The notes beneath the pieces were generated by a model. The model worked only from the letters and a program-made list of their open reading frames with translations, had not been told where the DNA came from and ran no database searches. Of a stretch of 64,000 nt of DNA, positions 7,288-15,669 are shown in pieces. The translations under genes were made by a program, and so were the position numbers. Position 1 is the stretch's first letter. Each line of letters opens with the position of its first letter. The stretch comes from HK1 sp965204915 (GTDB lineage: Bacteria > Pseudomonadota > Gammaproteobacteria > HK1), in NCBI GenBank assembly GCA_965204915.1, contig OZ242023.1:3906001-3970000 (forward strand), read 5' to 3'.

Positions 7288-9083
7288 GCGCCCTCCCTCG
7301 CGCCGCCTTGCATCCCGTAGCCCCGCGGCGTGTAGACGCGCCCGCCGATGGAACGGGTTTCGGTGGAGCCGACGATCAGCAGCGTCATCATGTCGATCGA
7401 GGACTGGTCGAGGTCTTGCAGGCGGGTGACCGTGATCGTCTCTCCTTCACGGCCGATGGACCGGGCCACCACGACGGGCGTGGTGGCCGGGCGCCTGGCC
7501 GCCAGTATCTCGACGGCGCGGGCAAGACCGCGGCGCCGGCGCCTCGACGCCGGGTTGTACAGGACAACCACGAAATCGCCCGCCGCCGCCGCTTCGAGCC
7601 GTTGCTCGATCACCGTCCACGGCGTGAGCAGGTCCGACAACGAGATGGCGCAGAAGTCGTGGCCCAGCGGCGCCCCGGCCAGCGCCGCGGCGCCGTGCAT
7701 CGCGGACACCCCCGGCAGTACGACGATCTCGCTACGACGCCAGCCGGGACGGGCGGACGTCTCCATCTCCAATCGCTCGAACACCAGCGCGGCCATGGCG
7801 TACACACCCGGATCGCCCGAGCAGATCAGCGCCACTTGGTGGCCGCCGGCCGCCAGCGCCAGCGCCCGATCCACGCGCTCCGTCTCCTCGCCCAGCGCAT
7901 AGGCATGGCGGATCTGGCCGCCACCTGCCGGCAGCAGGTCGAGGTAGCCCCGGTAGCCGACCAGATGGGTAGCGGCGGCGATGGCCCGATCCGCGGCGGG
8001 GGTTCGCCAAGCCGGTGTGCCCGGTCCGAGCCCCACCACCGTCAACACCCCGCGCGCCCGGCCAATCCGCAGGGCGTCGATGGGCGCCGGCGCCTCGGCG
8101 ATCGCGCAGGTCGCCCTCCTGGATTGGGTCTTGGCGACCCGCAACGTGCCTTCAGCGCCGGTCGCGGCCAGGGCGGCGGCCTCCGAGACGCCGTGGCAGC
8201 CCACCGCCCGGAACACCGCCGCCGACGGGCGGGCGAGCCGGGGGGTCAGGGCTTCCAGGGTGGGGGGATCGAAGAACCGCGCCGGCAGCCCCAGGGTCTC
8301 CGCCAGCGCATGGACGGCCGGCTCGTCCGCCTTGAGGTCGACGGAGAACACCCCCGCCAGCGAGCGGGCGGACAGGCCGGCGCCGGCCAGCGTGCGCTCG
8401 ACCAGATCCCGGAGCTCGTTCGCCGGAATGCCACGCTCGCAGCCCACGCCCAACGCGAACCGCCTCCGGTGGAACACCAGGGTGTCTTCATCGCCGGGGT
8501 CCGGCGCATCGGTCACCCGCACCGCGAGCGCGGCATCGGCCTGGAGCTCGATGCCGGAGCTCTGCAACCACTCCGCCTCCCCCTCCAGGCGGCAACCTTC
8601 CCCGGCCAGCAGCCGGGCCGTGAACGACTTGCAGTGGTGGGGGTTGGCGAGCACCCATCCGGGTGGCGGGTCGTCCAGCGCCACCTGCCACCGGGTCTCG
8701 CTGGCGGTGGTGATCGCGGCGGGGACGCCCAGCGCGTCGCCCAGGCGGCGGGCGAGCGCGTTGGCGCCGCGGTGGCCGCCGAGCAGCGGCACCACCGCGC
8801 TGCCGTCTTCCGCGACGGCGATGACCGCCGGCTCCTCGTGCTTGTCGGAGAGCACCGGGGCCAGGGTCCTGATCAGGATCCCGGCCGCGCATACCCCCAC
8901 GACGTCCACGCCCGCCGCGAACAGCCGCCGCAGCTCGGCCCCGGTGTCCTCGAACCGGACGTCGGCATCCGGCACCCGGTGAGCATGGCCGTGGATCCGC
9001 GCACCGCCGAGACAGGCCCCGATCCGCCGGGCCGTGGCCAGGCCCCGTCCGGTCAGCACCACGATGGCCGGCGCGTCAGACAT
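7284..9083 (-). CDS. cobJ: CbiG-CobJ fusion: cobalamin biosynthesis protein / precorrin-3B C17-methyltransferase
   Basis: A 599-residue fusion. Residues 1 to about 330 are CbiG-like: the N-terminal domain with GVCAAGILIRTLAP and VPLLGGHRGANALARRL, and the C-terminal domain with LGVGCERG and FSVDLKADEPAV. From about residue 345 (LTVVGLGPGTPAWRTP) it is a tetrapyrrole methylase of the CobJ type, with GYRGYLDLLP, CSGDPGVYAMA and LPGVSAMHGAAA. CobJ contracts the corrin ring by methylating C17; CbiG opens the delta-lactone in the anaerobic pathway, and fusions of the two are known. Its ATG overlaps the stop of the mini-ORF at 9076 (ATGTCTGA). Confidence 0.93.
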   Translation of the reverse strand: MSDAPAIVVLTGRGLATARRIGACLGGARIHGHAHRVPDADVRFEDTGAELRRLFAAGVDVVGVCAAGILIRTLAPVLSDKHEEPAVIAVAEDGSAVVPLLGGHRGANALARRLGDALGVPAAITTASETRWQVALDDPPPGWVLANPHHCKSFTARLLAGEGCRLEGEAEWLQSSGIELQADAALAVRVTDAPDPGDEDTLVFHRRRFALGVGCERGIPANELRDLVERTLAGAGLSARSLAGVFSVDLKADEPAVHALAETLGLPARFFDPPTLEALTPRLARPSAAVFRAVGCHGVSEAAALAATGAEGTLRVAKTQSRRATCAIAEAPAPIDALRIGRARGVLTVVGLGPGTPAWRTPAADRAIAAATHLVGYRGYLDLLPAGGGQIRHAYALGEETERVDRALALAAGGHQVALICSGDPGVYAMAALVFERLEMETSARPGWRRSEIVVLPGVSAMHGAAALAGAPLGHDFCAISLSDLLTPWTVIEQRLEAAAAGDFVVVLYNPASRRRRRGLARAVEILAARRPATTPVVVARSIGREGETITVTRLQDLDQSSIDMMTLLIVGSTETRSIGGRVYTPRGYGMQGGAREGA

Positions 9084-9195
9084 TCCATGCGTGGCCGCGG
9101 GCGTGCGGCAGGATCATCGGGAAGCAGGGCGACCCGCCTCCGACGACGGCGGCGAACATGAGTGGATGGAGCTTCATGGTTGCCGCGTCAGACAT
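9076..9195 (-). CDS. Junction mini-ORF between cobI and cbiG, carrying a cobI tail copy
   Basis: A 39-codon frame. Its ATG overlaps the cobI stop and it begins MSDAATMK, like the downstream gene (MSDAPAI). It ends MILPHARGHAWNV with a stop overlapping the cbiG start; the cobI end is MILLHARGHAWNV. The 58 bases around the two junctions (9073 onward and 9185 onward) match with about five differences. The homology to cobI extends back over some 30 residues at lower identity (KLHPLMFAAVV against KILPLAAVA). It is a tandem duplication of the cobI-end/cbiG-start junction. Function unknown. Confidence 0.45.
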   Translation of the reverse strand: MSDAATMKLHPLMFAAVVGGGSPCFPMILPHARGHAWNV

Positions 9196-9913
9196 TCCAT
9201 GCGTGACCGCGGGCGTGCAGCAGGATCATCGAGAAGTAGGGCACATCGTCCTGGGCGACGGCGGCGAGCGGAAGGATCTTCTCGGTGTCCATGGTCGCGT
9301 GCTCGACGTAGCGGGCGTTCGCGGCCAGGCCCATCGCCTCGATCACGGCCCGGACCCTTTGCAGGTGCCGGCCGACCTTGATGATGGCCACCGCATCGAC
9401 CTCGCGGATGCGCTGCTCCAGCAGATCGCTCGGGAGCGTGGCCGGAAGGACGGTGAGCACGTCGTTGCGAGCCGCCAGGGGCGCCCCCAGCCGGGCCGCG
9501 CAGGCCATGAGCGAAGACACGCCGGGGACGACCTCCACCGCGTGGTGCGCGGCCATGCGGCCGAACATGTACATGAACGATCCGTAGAAGAACGGGTCGC
9601 CTTCGCACAGCACCGCGACGTCGCGGCCGGCGTCGAGGTGCCCGCCCAGCTCCGCCGCGGCGCGATCGTAGACGTCCTGGGCGGGAAAGCGGGCTGCCAC
9701 CATGGGCATCCGGATGCAGATCTCCCGGTGATGCCCGTCCAGATGGCCGGCCACGATGCCGCGGGCCAGGCTCTCGCCCTCCTCGGGGGCGGGATAGGCG
9801 AGCACGCTGGTGCGCCGGAGGATCCTGAGCGCCTTCAGGGTGATCAGCTCCGGATCGCCCGGACCGATCCCCAGGCCGTACAGCGTGCCCTTTACGGGTT
9901 GCGCGCCCTTCAC
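9188..9913 (-). CDS. cobI: Precorrin-2 C20-methyltransferase
   Basis: SAM-dependent methyltransferase converting precorrin-2 to precorrin-3A. The start region GLGIGPGDPELITLKA is the family signature, followed by CEGDPFFYGSFMYMF and VVPGVSSLMACAA. The gene encodes 241 residues from a GTG at 9913 that overlaps the cobL TGA (GTGA), so translation is probably coupled. An earlier ATG would reach into cobL and is not used. The C-terminus HARGHAWNV is repeated in the adjacent mini-ORF. Confidence 0.94.
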   Translation of the reverse strand: MKGAQPVKGTLYGLGIGPGDPELITLKALRILRRTSVLAYPAPEEGESLARGIVAGHLDGHHREICIRMPMVAARFPAQDVYDRAAAELGGHLDAGRDVAVLCEGDPFFYGSFMYMFGRMAAHHAVEVVPGVSSLMACAARLGAPLAARNDVLTVLPATLPSDLLEQRIREVDAVAIIKVGRHLQRVRAVIEAMGLAANARYVEHATMDTEKILPLAAVAQDDVPYFSMILLHARGHAWNV

Positions 9914-11292
9914 GGATCGGTCCCTGCCGCCGGCGACCGCTGGGGTGGCCGGCGACCGCTGATGCGGTCGCTTGGCGATTCCGCAAGCGGAGTCGCAGGG
10001 GCTTCGTCCAGCGCCGCGGGTGGGCGGGGAGCCGATTTGTTCGATACGAGCTGGGTCACCGGCATCATCGGACGCCAGCCGCGGTAACGCCCGAGCGGCT
10101 CGCACCGGGTGACCGCGATGCGGGTCAGGCTGCCGCCGTGGGCGCGCTGCCACTCGCCAAGGATGGCCTCGCCTTCGACCGACACCACGTTCGCCACCAG
10201 ACGCCCGCCGGGCGCGAGCGCGGCCCAACAGCGTTCGAGCAGGTCGGGCTCGGTGATCCCCCCGCCCACGAAGACCGCGTCGGGAGGGTTCAGACCTTCC
10301 AGGGCCGCGACCGCGCGACCGTTCACGACCTCGATCCCCGGGACGCCGAGGGTGGCGCTGTTCGCGGCGATCATCTCCAGGCGGCGGCCGTCGGGCTCGA
10401 TGGCGATCGCGCGGCACCGGGGATGCGTGCGCATCCATTCGATGCCGATGGAGCCGCAGCCGGCGCCGACGTCCCAGAGCAACTGGCCCGGCGCCGGCCC
10501 CAGCGCGGCCAGGGTGATCGCCCGGATCTCCCGCTTGGTGAGCTGGCCGTCGTGTTCGTAGAGCTCGTCGGCGAGGCCCGGGGTACGTGGGATCGGTGGG
10601 ATACCCGGATCCGCCACGCACTCGATGGCCAGGGTGTTCAGGTCCGCGACCGCTGCTTCCGGCCGAATCGTCGCTTCCGACCGATACGAATCCGCGGTCG
10701 CCGCATGGATCCGCTCGTTCTTCCCGCCCAGGTGGGACAGCACCGTGAGCCGGCTTCCGCCGTAGCCGCGCTCGCGCAGCAGCCGCGCCACCTCGGCGGG
10801 GGTGCTCGCGTTCGCGCTCAGCGCCAGCAGCCTCGCACCGGGCTGGATGAAGGGCTGCACCAGGGCCAGGGGCCGGCCGTGCAGGCTCAGGGTCTCCACC
10901 GCTTGCGCCGCCCAGCCGAGTCGTGCGCGGGCGAGACTGAACGCGGACGGGGCGGGGATGATCCGCACCGCTTCGCTGCCGAACCGCTCCGCCAGGATGG
11001 AGCCGACGCCGTAGCAGGTCGGATCTCCGGTCGCGAGCACGCAGACCGATCGGTCCCGAAGCCGGTCGAGGGTCTCGGCCAGCGCGCTGAACGGCTTGGG
11101 CCAGGGGATGGATTCGCGTGCCCCCGGCCCCGGCAGGGCGAGATGGTCCACCCGATCGAGATGGCGTTGTCCGCCGACCACCACCCGAGCCTGCTCGACC
11201 ACCGCGCGCGCCGCCGGCGCCAGCCCGTCCGGGCCGTCGTCGCCCACGCCCACCACCGTGAGCCAGGGCTTCATCCGGTTCATGTAATTCAT
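9910..11292 (-). CDS. cobL: Precorrin-6Y C5,15-methyltransferase (decarboxylating), CbiE-CbiT fusion
   Basis: A 460-residue bifunctional enzyme. The N-terminal half is a CbiE-type tetrapyrrole methylase (TVVGVGDDGPDGL, LATGDPTCYGVG). The C-terminal half is a CbiT-type Rossmann methyltransferase (LLWDVGAGCGSIGIEWMR near residue 270). Together they methylate C5 and C15 and decarboxylate the ring-C acetate. The last 40 residues are a Pro/Arg/Ser-rich tail beyond the fold. Start codons at 11292, 11283 or 11274 are all possible; the last (MKPWLTVVG) fits homologues best. It is the first cob gene of the operon; an IS3 remnant occupies its immediate upstream region. Confidence 0.93.
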   Translation of the reverse strand: MNYMNRMKPWLTVVGVGDDGPDGLAPAARAVVEQARVVVGGQRHLDRVDHLALPGPGARESIPWPKPFSALAETLDRLRDRSVCVLATGDPTCYGVGSILAERFGSEAVRIIPAPSAFSLARARLGWAAQAVETLSLHGRPLALVQPFIQPGARLLALSANASTPAEVARLLRERGYGGSRLTVLSHLGGKNERIHAATADSYRSEATIRPEAAVADLNTLAIECVADPGIPPIPRTPGLADELYEHDGQLTKREIRAITLAALGPAPGQLLWDVGAGCGSIGIEWMRTHPRCRAIAIEPDGRRLEMIAANSATLGVPGIEVVNGRAVAALEGLNPPDAVFVGGGITEPDLLERCWAALAPGGRLVANVVSVEGEAILGEWQRAHGGSLTRIAVTRCEPLGRYRGWRPMMPVTQLVSNKSAPRPPAALDEAPATPLAESPSDRISGRRPPQRSPAAGTDP

Positions 11293-11304
11293 CCGTCTAC
11301 CGAG

Positions 11305-11450
11305 TGAACCGCCCCGGGGATCCCGGAGACTCCACTCGTTGAGTCTTCAGGAGGACAGGGTAGATGAATTCACCGACAAGATACTCCCCGGAAGTGCGGG
11401 ATCGGGCAGTGCGCCTGGTGTTGGAGCCCCAGAACGAGACCTCCGCCGGG
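11305..11450 (+). mobile_element. IS3-family remnant: left end and start of orfA
   Basis: Position 11305 begins TGAACCGCCCCGGGGATC, a typical IS3-family left terminal repeat. After a leader with GGAGG, an ATG at 11364 opens MNSPTRYSPEVRDRAVRLVL, the N-terminus of IS3 orfA (helix-turn-helix part). Homology stops after about 29 codons, at the 3' end of the pfp gene. There is no orfB and no right end, so it is inactive. It sits between cobL and pfp and may have displaced the natural cob promoter. Confidence 0.75.
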
Positions 11451-12713
11451 CTATTTCACCTCGAACGACGTATCCAGCTTCTTCGGGACCGGGGCGTTGT
11501 CGAGGACGACGTAGTCCGGGAGCCCGTCGCGGTACGGAGGATACGCCTCCCCCCGGATGAGCGGCGCGAGGTAGCGCCGGCACGCTTCGGTGATCCCGAA
11601 GCCGTCCCCGGAGACGTACTCGCGCGGGACCTTCTTCTCCACGTTCGCGACCTCGGACAGCGACGCCTCGCCGACCTCCCACGCATAGGGCTCGTCGCTG
11701 GTGCGCACCAGTACCGGCATGACGCCGTTCCTGCCCGCGAGCGCGATCTCCACCGCCGCCTTGCCGAGCGCATACGCCTGATCGAGGTCGGTCTGCGACG
11801 CGATGTGCCGCGCCGCGCGCTGAAGATAGTCCGCCACCGCCCAGTGGTACTTGTACCCGAGCTTCTCCCTGACGAGGCTCGCGATCACCGGCGCGACCCC
11901 CCCGAGCTGCACATGGCCGAAGGCGTCGCTGGCGCCGGCCTCGGAGAGGAAGCGCCCGTCCCGGTTGCGCACCCCCTCGGAGACGACCACCGAGCAGAAC
12001 CCGTCCTTCTCCACCGATGCCCGCACCTTCTCGATGAACGCATCCTCGTCGAACGGGATCTCGGGGAACAGGATGACCTGCGGGGGGCCGCCCTCGCGGT
12101 CCGCGGCCAGGCCGCCGGCCGCCGCGATCCACCCGGCGTGGCGGCCCATCACTTCGAGGATGAAGACCTTGGTCGAGGTGAGGGCCATCGACGCCACGTC
12201 GAACGACGCCTCGCGGATGGAGACCGCGACGTACTTCGCCACCGAGCCGAACCCGGGGCAGTTGTCGGTGATCGGCAGGTCGTTGTCGACCGTCTTCGGG
12301 ATCCCGACCGCGACGATCGGATAGCCGAGGGTCTCCCCGAGCTGCGACACCTTGAACGCGGTGTCCGACGAGTCGCCGCCGCCGTTGTAGAAGAAGTACC
12401 CGACGTCGTGGGCGCGGAAGACGTCGATGAGTCGTTCGTACTCGGCGCGGTTCTCGTCCAGCCCCTTGAGCTTGTAGCGGCACGAGCCGAACGCGCCCGA
12501 GGGCGTATGCTTGAGGGCGGCGATCGATTCCGCGCTCTCCCGGCTGGTGTCGATGAGGTCCTCGGTCAACGCGCCGATGATGCCGTTGCGGCCCGCGAGC
12601 ACCTTGCCGATCCGGTCCGGGTGCAGCCGCGCGGTCTCGATCACCCCGGCCGCGGTGGCGTTGATGACCGCAGTCACGCCGCCCGACTGGGCGTAGAAGG
12701 CGTTCTTCGGCAT
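11451..12713 (-). CDS. pfp: Pyrophosphate-dependent 6-phosphofructokinase
   Basis: Reversible phosphorylation of fructose-6-phosphate using PPi, serving glycolysis and gluconeogenesis. 420 residues. The nucleotide/phosphate-binding motif YNGGGDSSDTAF, the catalytic PKTVDNDLP motif and MGRHAGWIA are all present; the TVDND form and the GGGDS sequence are those of PPi-using enzymes and not of ATP-PFK. A purine-rich GGGAGAGGGAGA lies directly before the ATG. It is divergent from bepA. The same enzyme type is typical of methylotrophs and some autotrophs; the chemistry is confident, the metabolic setting is not. Confidence 0.92.
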   Translation of the reverse strand: MPKNAFYAQSGGVTAVINATAAGVIETARLHPDRIGKVLAGRNGIIGALTEDLIDTSRESAESIAALKHTPSGAFGSCRYKLKGLDENRAEYERLIDVFRAHDVGYFFYNGGGDSSDTAFKVSQLGETLGYPIVAVGIPKTVDNDLPITDNCPGFGSVAKYVAVSIREASFDVASMALTSTKVFILEVMGRHAGWIAAAGGLAADREGGPPQVILFPEIPFDEDAFIEKVRASVEKDGFCSVVVSEGVRNRDGRFLSEAGASDAFGHVQLGGVAPVIASLVREKLGYKYHWAVADYLQRAARHIASQTDLDQAYALGKAAVEIALAGRNGVMPVLVRTSDEPYAWEVGEASLSEVANVEKKVPREYVSGDGFGITEACRRYLAPLIRGEAYPPYRDGLPDYVVLDNAPVPKKLDTSFEVK

Positions 12714-12805
12714 TCTCCCTCTCCCTCGCTCTCGACACCCCGATCATGCCACGATTCATTCACGAGGCCGGCTCGGGGCCGAGCCCGGTACGTCCGGAGC
12801 GGTCA

Positions 12806-12817
12806 ACCGTATACGGT
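12806..12817. promoter_or_regulatory. 12-bp perfect palindrome in the pfp/bepA divergent region
   Basis: ACCGTATACGGT is a perfect palindrome in the 127-bp gap between the divergent pfp and bepA genes, 24 bp before the bepA start. It overlaps the AT-richest stretch of the gap (GTATACGGTGTATCC), where a minus 10 element would be expected. It could be an operator or part of a promoter; no regulator is identifiable. Confidence 0.3.
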
Positions 12818-12840
12818 GTATCCATAGGGCGGAGAAACTC

Positions 12841-14373
12841 ATGACGATGCGCGAACACCGGCCGAATCTCCGCGGGAAACGATGCGCCGCCGGCCATGCA
12901 CGCCGCGGTCCTCCGGGGCTTCGAACGTGCCTCGTGCTGCTGGCGATCATCGGCGGCGCGATGGGTCCGGCCGGTGGGCCGAGCGCGCAGGTGAAGCTTC
13001 CCGATTTCGGCGACGTGTCCGAGGAGACGCTCTCACCCGCCGAGGAGCGCGCGCTCGGGGAGGCGTTCATGCGCGAAATCCGATCGAGGCTCACCCTGGT
13101 CGGCGATCCCCAGGTCGAGCAGTACATCCAGTCGCTCGGGTACCGGCTCGTCGCATCGTCCGATCGCCAAGACCTCGGGTTCACGTTCTTCGTGGTCGAG
13201 GACGGATCGCTGAACGCCTTCGCGGCGCCGGGCGGCTTCATCGGCATCAACTCGGGACTCGTACTGGCGACGCGCTCCGAGAGCGAGCTCGCGTCCGTCC
13301 TTGCGCACGAGATCGCGCACGTCACCCAACGCCACATCGCGCGGGCGTTCGAGCACGCCAGCCGCTCCAACCTGCCGGTGCTGGCGGGGATCCTCGCGGC
13401 CATCGTGGTCGGCGCCCAGGACGTGGAGGCCGGCCAGGCGACGGCCGCCGCGGTGATCGGCACGACCGCGCAACGACGGATCAACTTCACGCGCCAGAAC
13501 GAGATGGAAGCGGACCGGATCGGGATCGGCCTGCTGGCCGACGCCGGATTCGACCCCCGGGAGATGGCGGGAGTCTTCGAGAAGCTCCAGAACGCCGCAC
13601 GCTATTCCCAACGCCCCCCCGAGTTCCTTTCCACGCACCCCGTCACCACGAACCGCATCGCGGAAGCGCGGGACCGCGCGGCACGGCTCCCGTACAGGCA
13701 GCACCGGAGCTCGGAGTCGTACTACCTCGTCCGCGTCAAGCTGCGGGTGCGGATCGCCGGCGACCCGGGGGGCGTGCTCGATCGGCTCGTCAAGGAGCTC
13801 GCCACCGGCCAGGCCCAGAGCGCCGCCGCGAATGCCTACGGGCAGGCGCTCGCGATGGCCAGGCTCGGCCGCGAGCACGACGCGCGCGCGGTGCTCGAAC
13901 GCCTGGTCGAATCGCATCCGGACAACATAGCGTTCCGGACCGAGCTTGCCGGCAACGCATTCCGGACGGGAGATCTGCCGCGAGCGCTTGCACTGTACTC
14001 GGAGGGGCTCGACCTGTATCCCGACGACAGGGGCCTGGTACGCGGCCACGCCGCCGCGCTCATCGTGGCGGGCCGGCCACGGGAGACGCTGGAGCTCATC
14101 GACGACTACGGGCAGTTGCACACCCTCGATTCCGAGATGTACCGGCTGCGGGCCGATGCGTACGGGAAGCTCGGACGAACGATCGAGAGCCAAGCCGAGC
14201 TCGCCGAGCATTACTATCTCTCCGGCCGGCTCGAACAGGCGATCCACCAGCTTCGCCTTGCGAGCCGGGATCGAAAGCGGGGCCGGAACCAGGATTTCTA
14301 TCGAACGGCACGGATCGAGGCGCGCCTCGAGGAGCTGGAGAGGGAGCGGAGGCTACGGCTCGGGAGGCCCTGA
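12841..14373 (+). CDS. bepA: BepA-like periplasmic M48 metalloprotease with TPR domain
   Basis: A 510-residue exported protease/chaperone that in E. coli (BepA/YfgC) helps assemble LptD and degrades misassembled outer-membrane proteins. A signal-like segment runs from about residue 28 to 50 (CLVLLAIIGGAMGPAGG). The zinc motif HEIAH is at 156-160 and the third ligand is in NEMEADRIG. The loop GGFIGINSGL precedes the active site. From about residue 300 to the end are helical repeats matching TPRs (ALYSEGLDLYPDD). Everything expected of the family is present. Confidence 0.93.
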   Translation: MTMREHRPNLRGKRCAAGHARRGPPGLRTCLVLLAIIGGAMGPAGGPSAQVKLPDFGDVSEETLSPAEERALGEAFMREIRSRLTLVGDPQVEQYIQSLGYRLVASSDRQDLGFTFFVVEDGSLNAFAAPGGFIGINSGLVLATRSESELASVLAHEIAHVTQRHIARAFEHASRSNLPVLAGILAAIVVGAQDVEAGQATAAAVIGTTAQRRINFTRQNEMEADRIGIGLLADAGFDPREMAGVFEKLQNAARYSQRPPEFLSTHPVTTNRIAEARDRAARLPYRQHRSSESYYLVRVKLRVRIAGDPGGVLDRLVKELATGQAQSAAANAYGQALAMARLGREHDARAVLERLVESHPDNIAFRTELAGNAFRTGDLPRALALYSEGLDLYPDDRGLVRGHAAALIVAGRPRETLELIDDYGQLHTLDSEMYRLRADAYGKLGRTIESQAELAEHYYLSGRLEQAIHQLRLASRDRKRGRNQDFYRTARIEARLEELERERRLRLGRP

Positions 14374-14420
14374 CGTACTGCGGGCTTCGAGCGCTTCCGG
14401 GAGGGCGTGGACGCGACCGC

Positions 14421-15143
14421 TCAACCGCTCATCACCCGCGCCAGCGCGGCAAAGTCCTCCACGATCAGGTCCGGCTGGTGGGGCGAGTCGCCGAAGGGCC
14501 GCTTGCGCCGGTCGATGAACGCGGTGCGCATCCCGTAGGCCTTCGCGCCGATGCAGTCGAACGTGTGGTTGGCGACGAAGAGCACGCTCGAACGATCGAC
14601 GCCGAGCCGCTCGCACGCCTTGGCGTAGGTCGCATGATGGGGCTTGAAACAGCCGGCCTCCTCGACCGAGATCACCGCGTCGAACTCGAACCCGATATGC
14701 GGCTTCGCGGCTTCGAGCATGTCACGGTCCCCGTTGGAGAGGATTGCCAGGCGGTAGCTCCGGCGAAGCTGCTCCAGCGCATCCGGCACGTCCGGAAACG
14801 GCTTCAGCCGCTCGATCGACGCGACGAGGCGGCGCACCTCTTCGTGGGTGTGGTCGATGCCGGCGCGGCGCATGACGTTCGCCACCGCACGGTGCCCGAT
14901 CTGCCGGTACGGCGTGTGGCCGCGACCGCACAGCGAATCGATCATCGAATCCTCGAAGTGCGTGCGCCGCCACCAGGTGACGAAGCGATGCGGGTCGCCG
15001 CTCCAGCCCTTGCCGGCGAGAAAGGGCGCCACCGCCTCGGCAAGACCGCCCTGCATGTCGACGACGGTGCCGTACTGGTCGAACACCAGGGTGGTGACCT
15101 CGCGGCGAAGGAGGCCGGCGGCGTCGGCGTTCATCGTGGGCAT
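14421..15143 (-). CDS. HAD-superfamily haloacid dehalogenase type II
   Basis: About 240 residues. Motif I is FDQYGTVVD (the nucleophile Asp in DxYGT, as in L-2-haloacid dehalogenases), motif II is LAILSNGD, and motif III/IV is in KPHHATYAKA and VANHTFDCIGAKAYGM. Family members hydrolyse 2-haloacids such as chloro- or fluoroacetate, but many HAD relatives act on phosphates, so the substrate is uncertain. The frame is open to 15203; I take the ATG at 15143, while 15134 is equally possible. Neither has a clear ribosome-binding site. Confidence 0.8.
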   Translation of the reverse strand: MPTMNADAAGLLRREVTTLVFDQYGTVVDMQGGLAEAVAPFLAGKGWSGDPHRFVTWWRRTHFEDSMIDSLCGRGHTPYRQIGHRAVANVMRRAGIDHTHEEVRRLVASIERLKPFPDVPDALEQLRRSYRLAILSNGDRDMLEAAKPHIGFEFDAVISVEEAGCFKPHHATYAKACERLGVDRSSVLFVANHTFDCIGAKAYGMRTAFIDRRKRPFGDSPHQPDLIVEDFAALARVMSG

Positions 15144-15465
15144 TGGAGGGAGGCGTCGGGCGCGAAGATCATGGCGTCGTTCCTCGACGGCGGCGGCCGG
15201 CAAGCCGTGGAGAGTGTGAGCTTACGCCGCGCCCGTCCATCGGGGAAGGCGTCCTCGCTTCAGGCCCATGACCATTTCGTTCCGTTCGATCTCCGGCTCC
15301 TGGGGACCGTCGCCGCGTCCCGATCCGTACCGCAGACCATCGAACCCGCGCCCTCGGCCCCGTTCGCCCGAAACCGCCGTCCAGGCGCATCCGGTACCCG
15401 CCCGGATGCGGAATGAAACGATCGTGGCTTCAGGCGCCTGTCCCGTTGCACAGGACCCCGCCACC

Positions 15466-15495
15466 TTGACAGGCGACGATTCCCGAACCTATCTT
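15466..15495 (+). promoter_or_regulatory. Sigma-70-like promoter for the Uma2 gene
   Basis: TTGACA at 15466-15471 and TATCTT at 15490-15495 are separated by 18 bp. This is the best sigma-70 match noticed in the window. It would leave a leader of about 165 bases before the Uma2 ATG at 15670. The rest of the gene-free stretch 15144-15669 holds nothing else I recognise. Confidence 0.5.
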
Positions 15496-15669
15496 GCCGA
15501 CCGGCAGAGGCGCCGGCCAATGGCACGGGCCGAGCCGACGGCAAACCGGCGGGGCGGCTCTTCATCGCCATCGCTCCGGGCTCCGGTCCGCGAACAAGGG
15601 ACCGATCTCCAAAGCAGCGACGCCCGGGCATTTCCACGGAGACGGCATCACGGATCGGGACGCGCTTCC

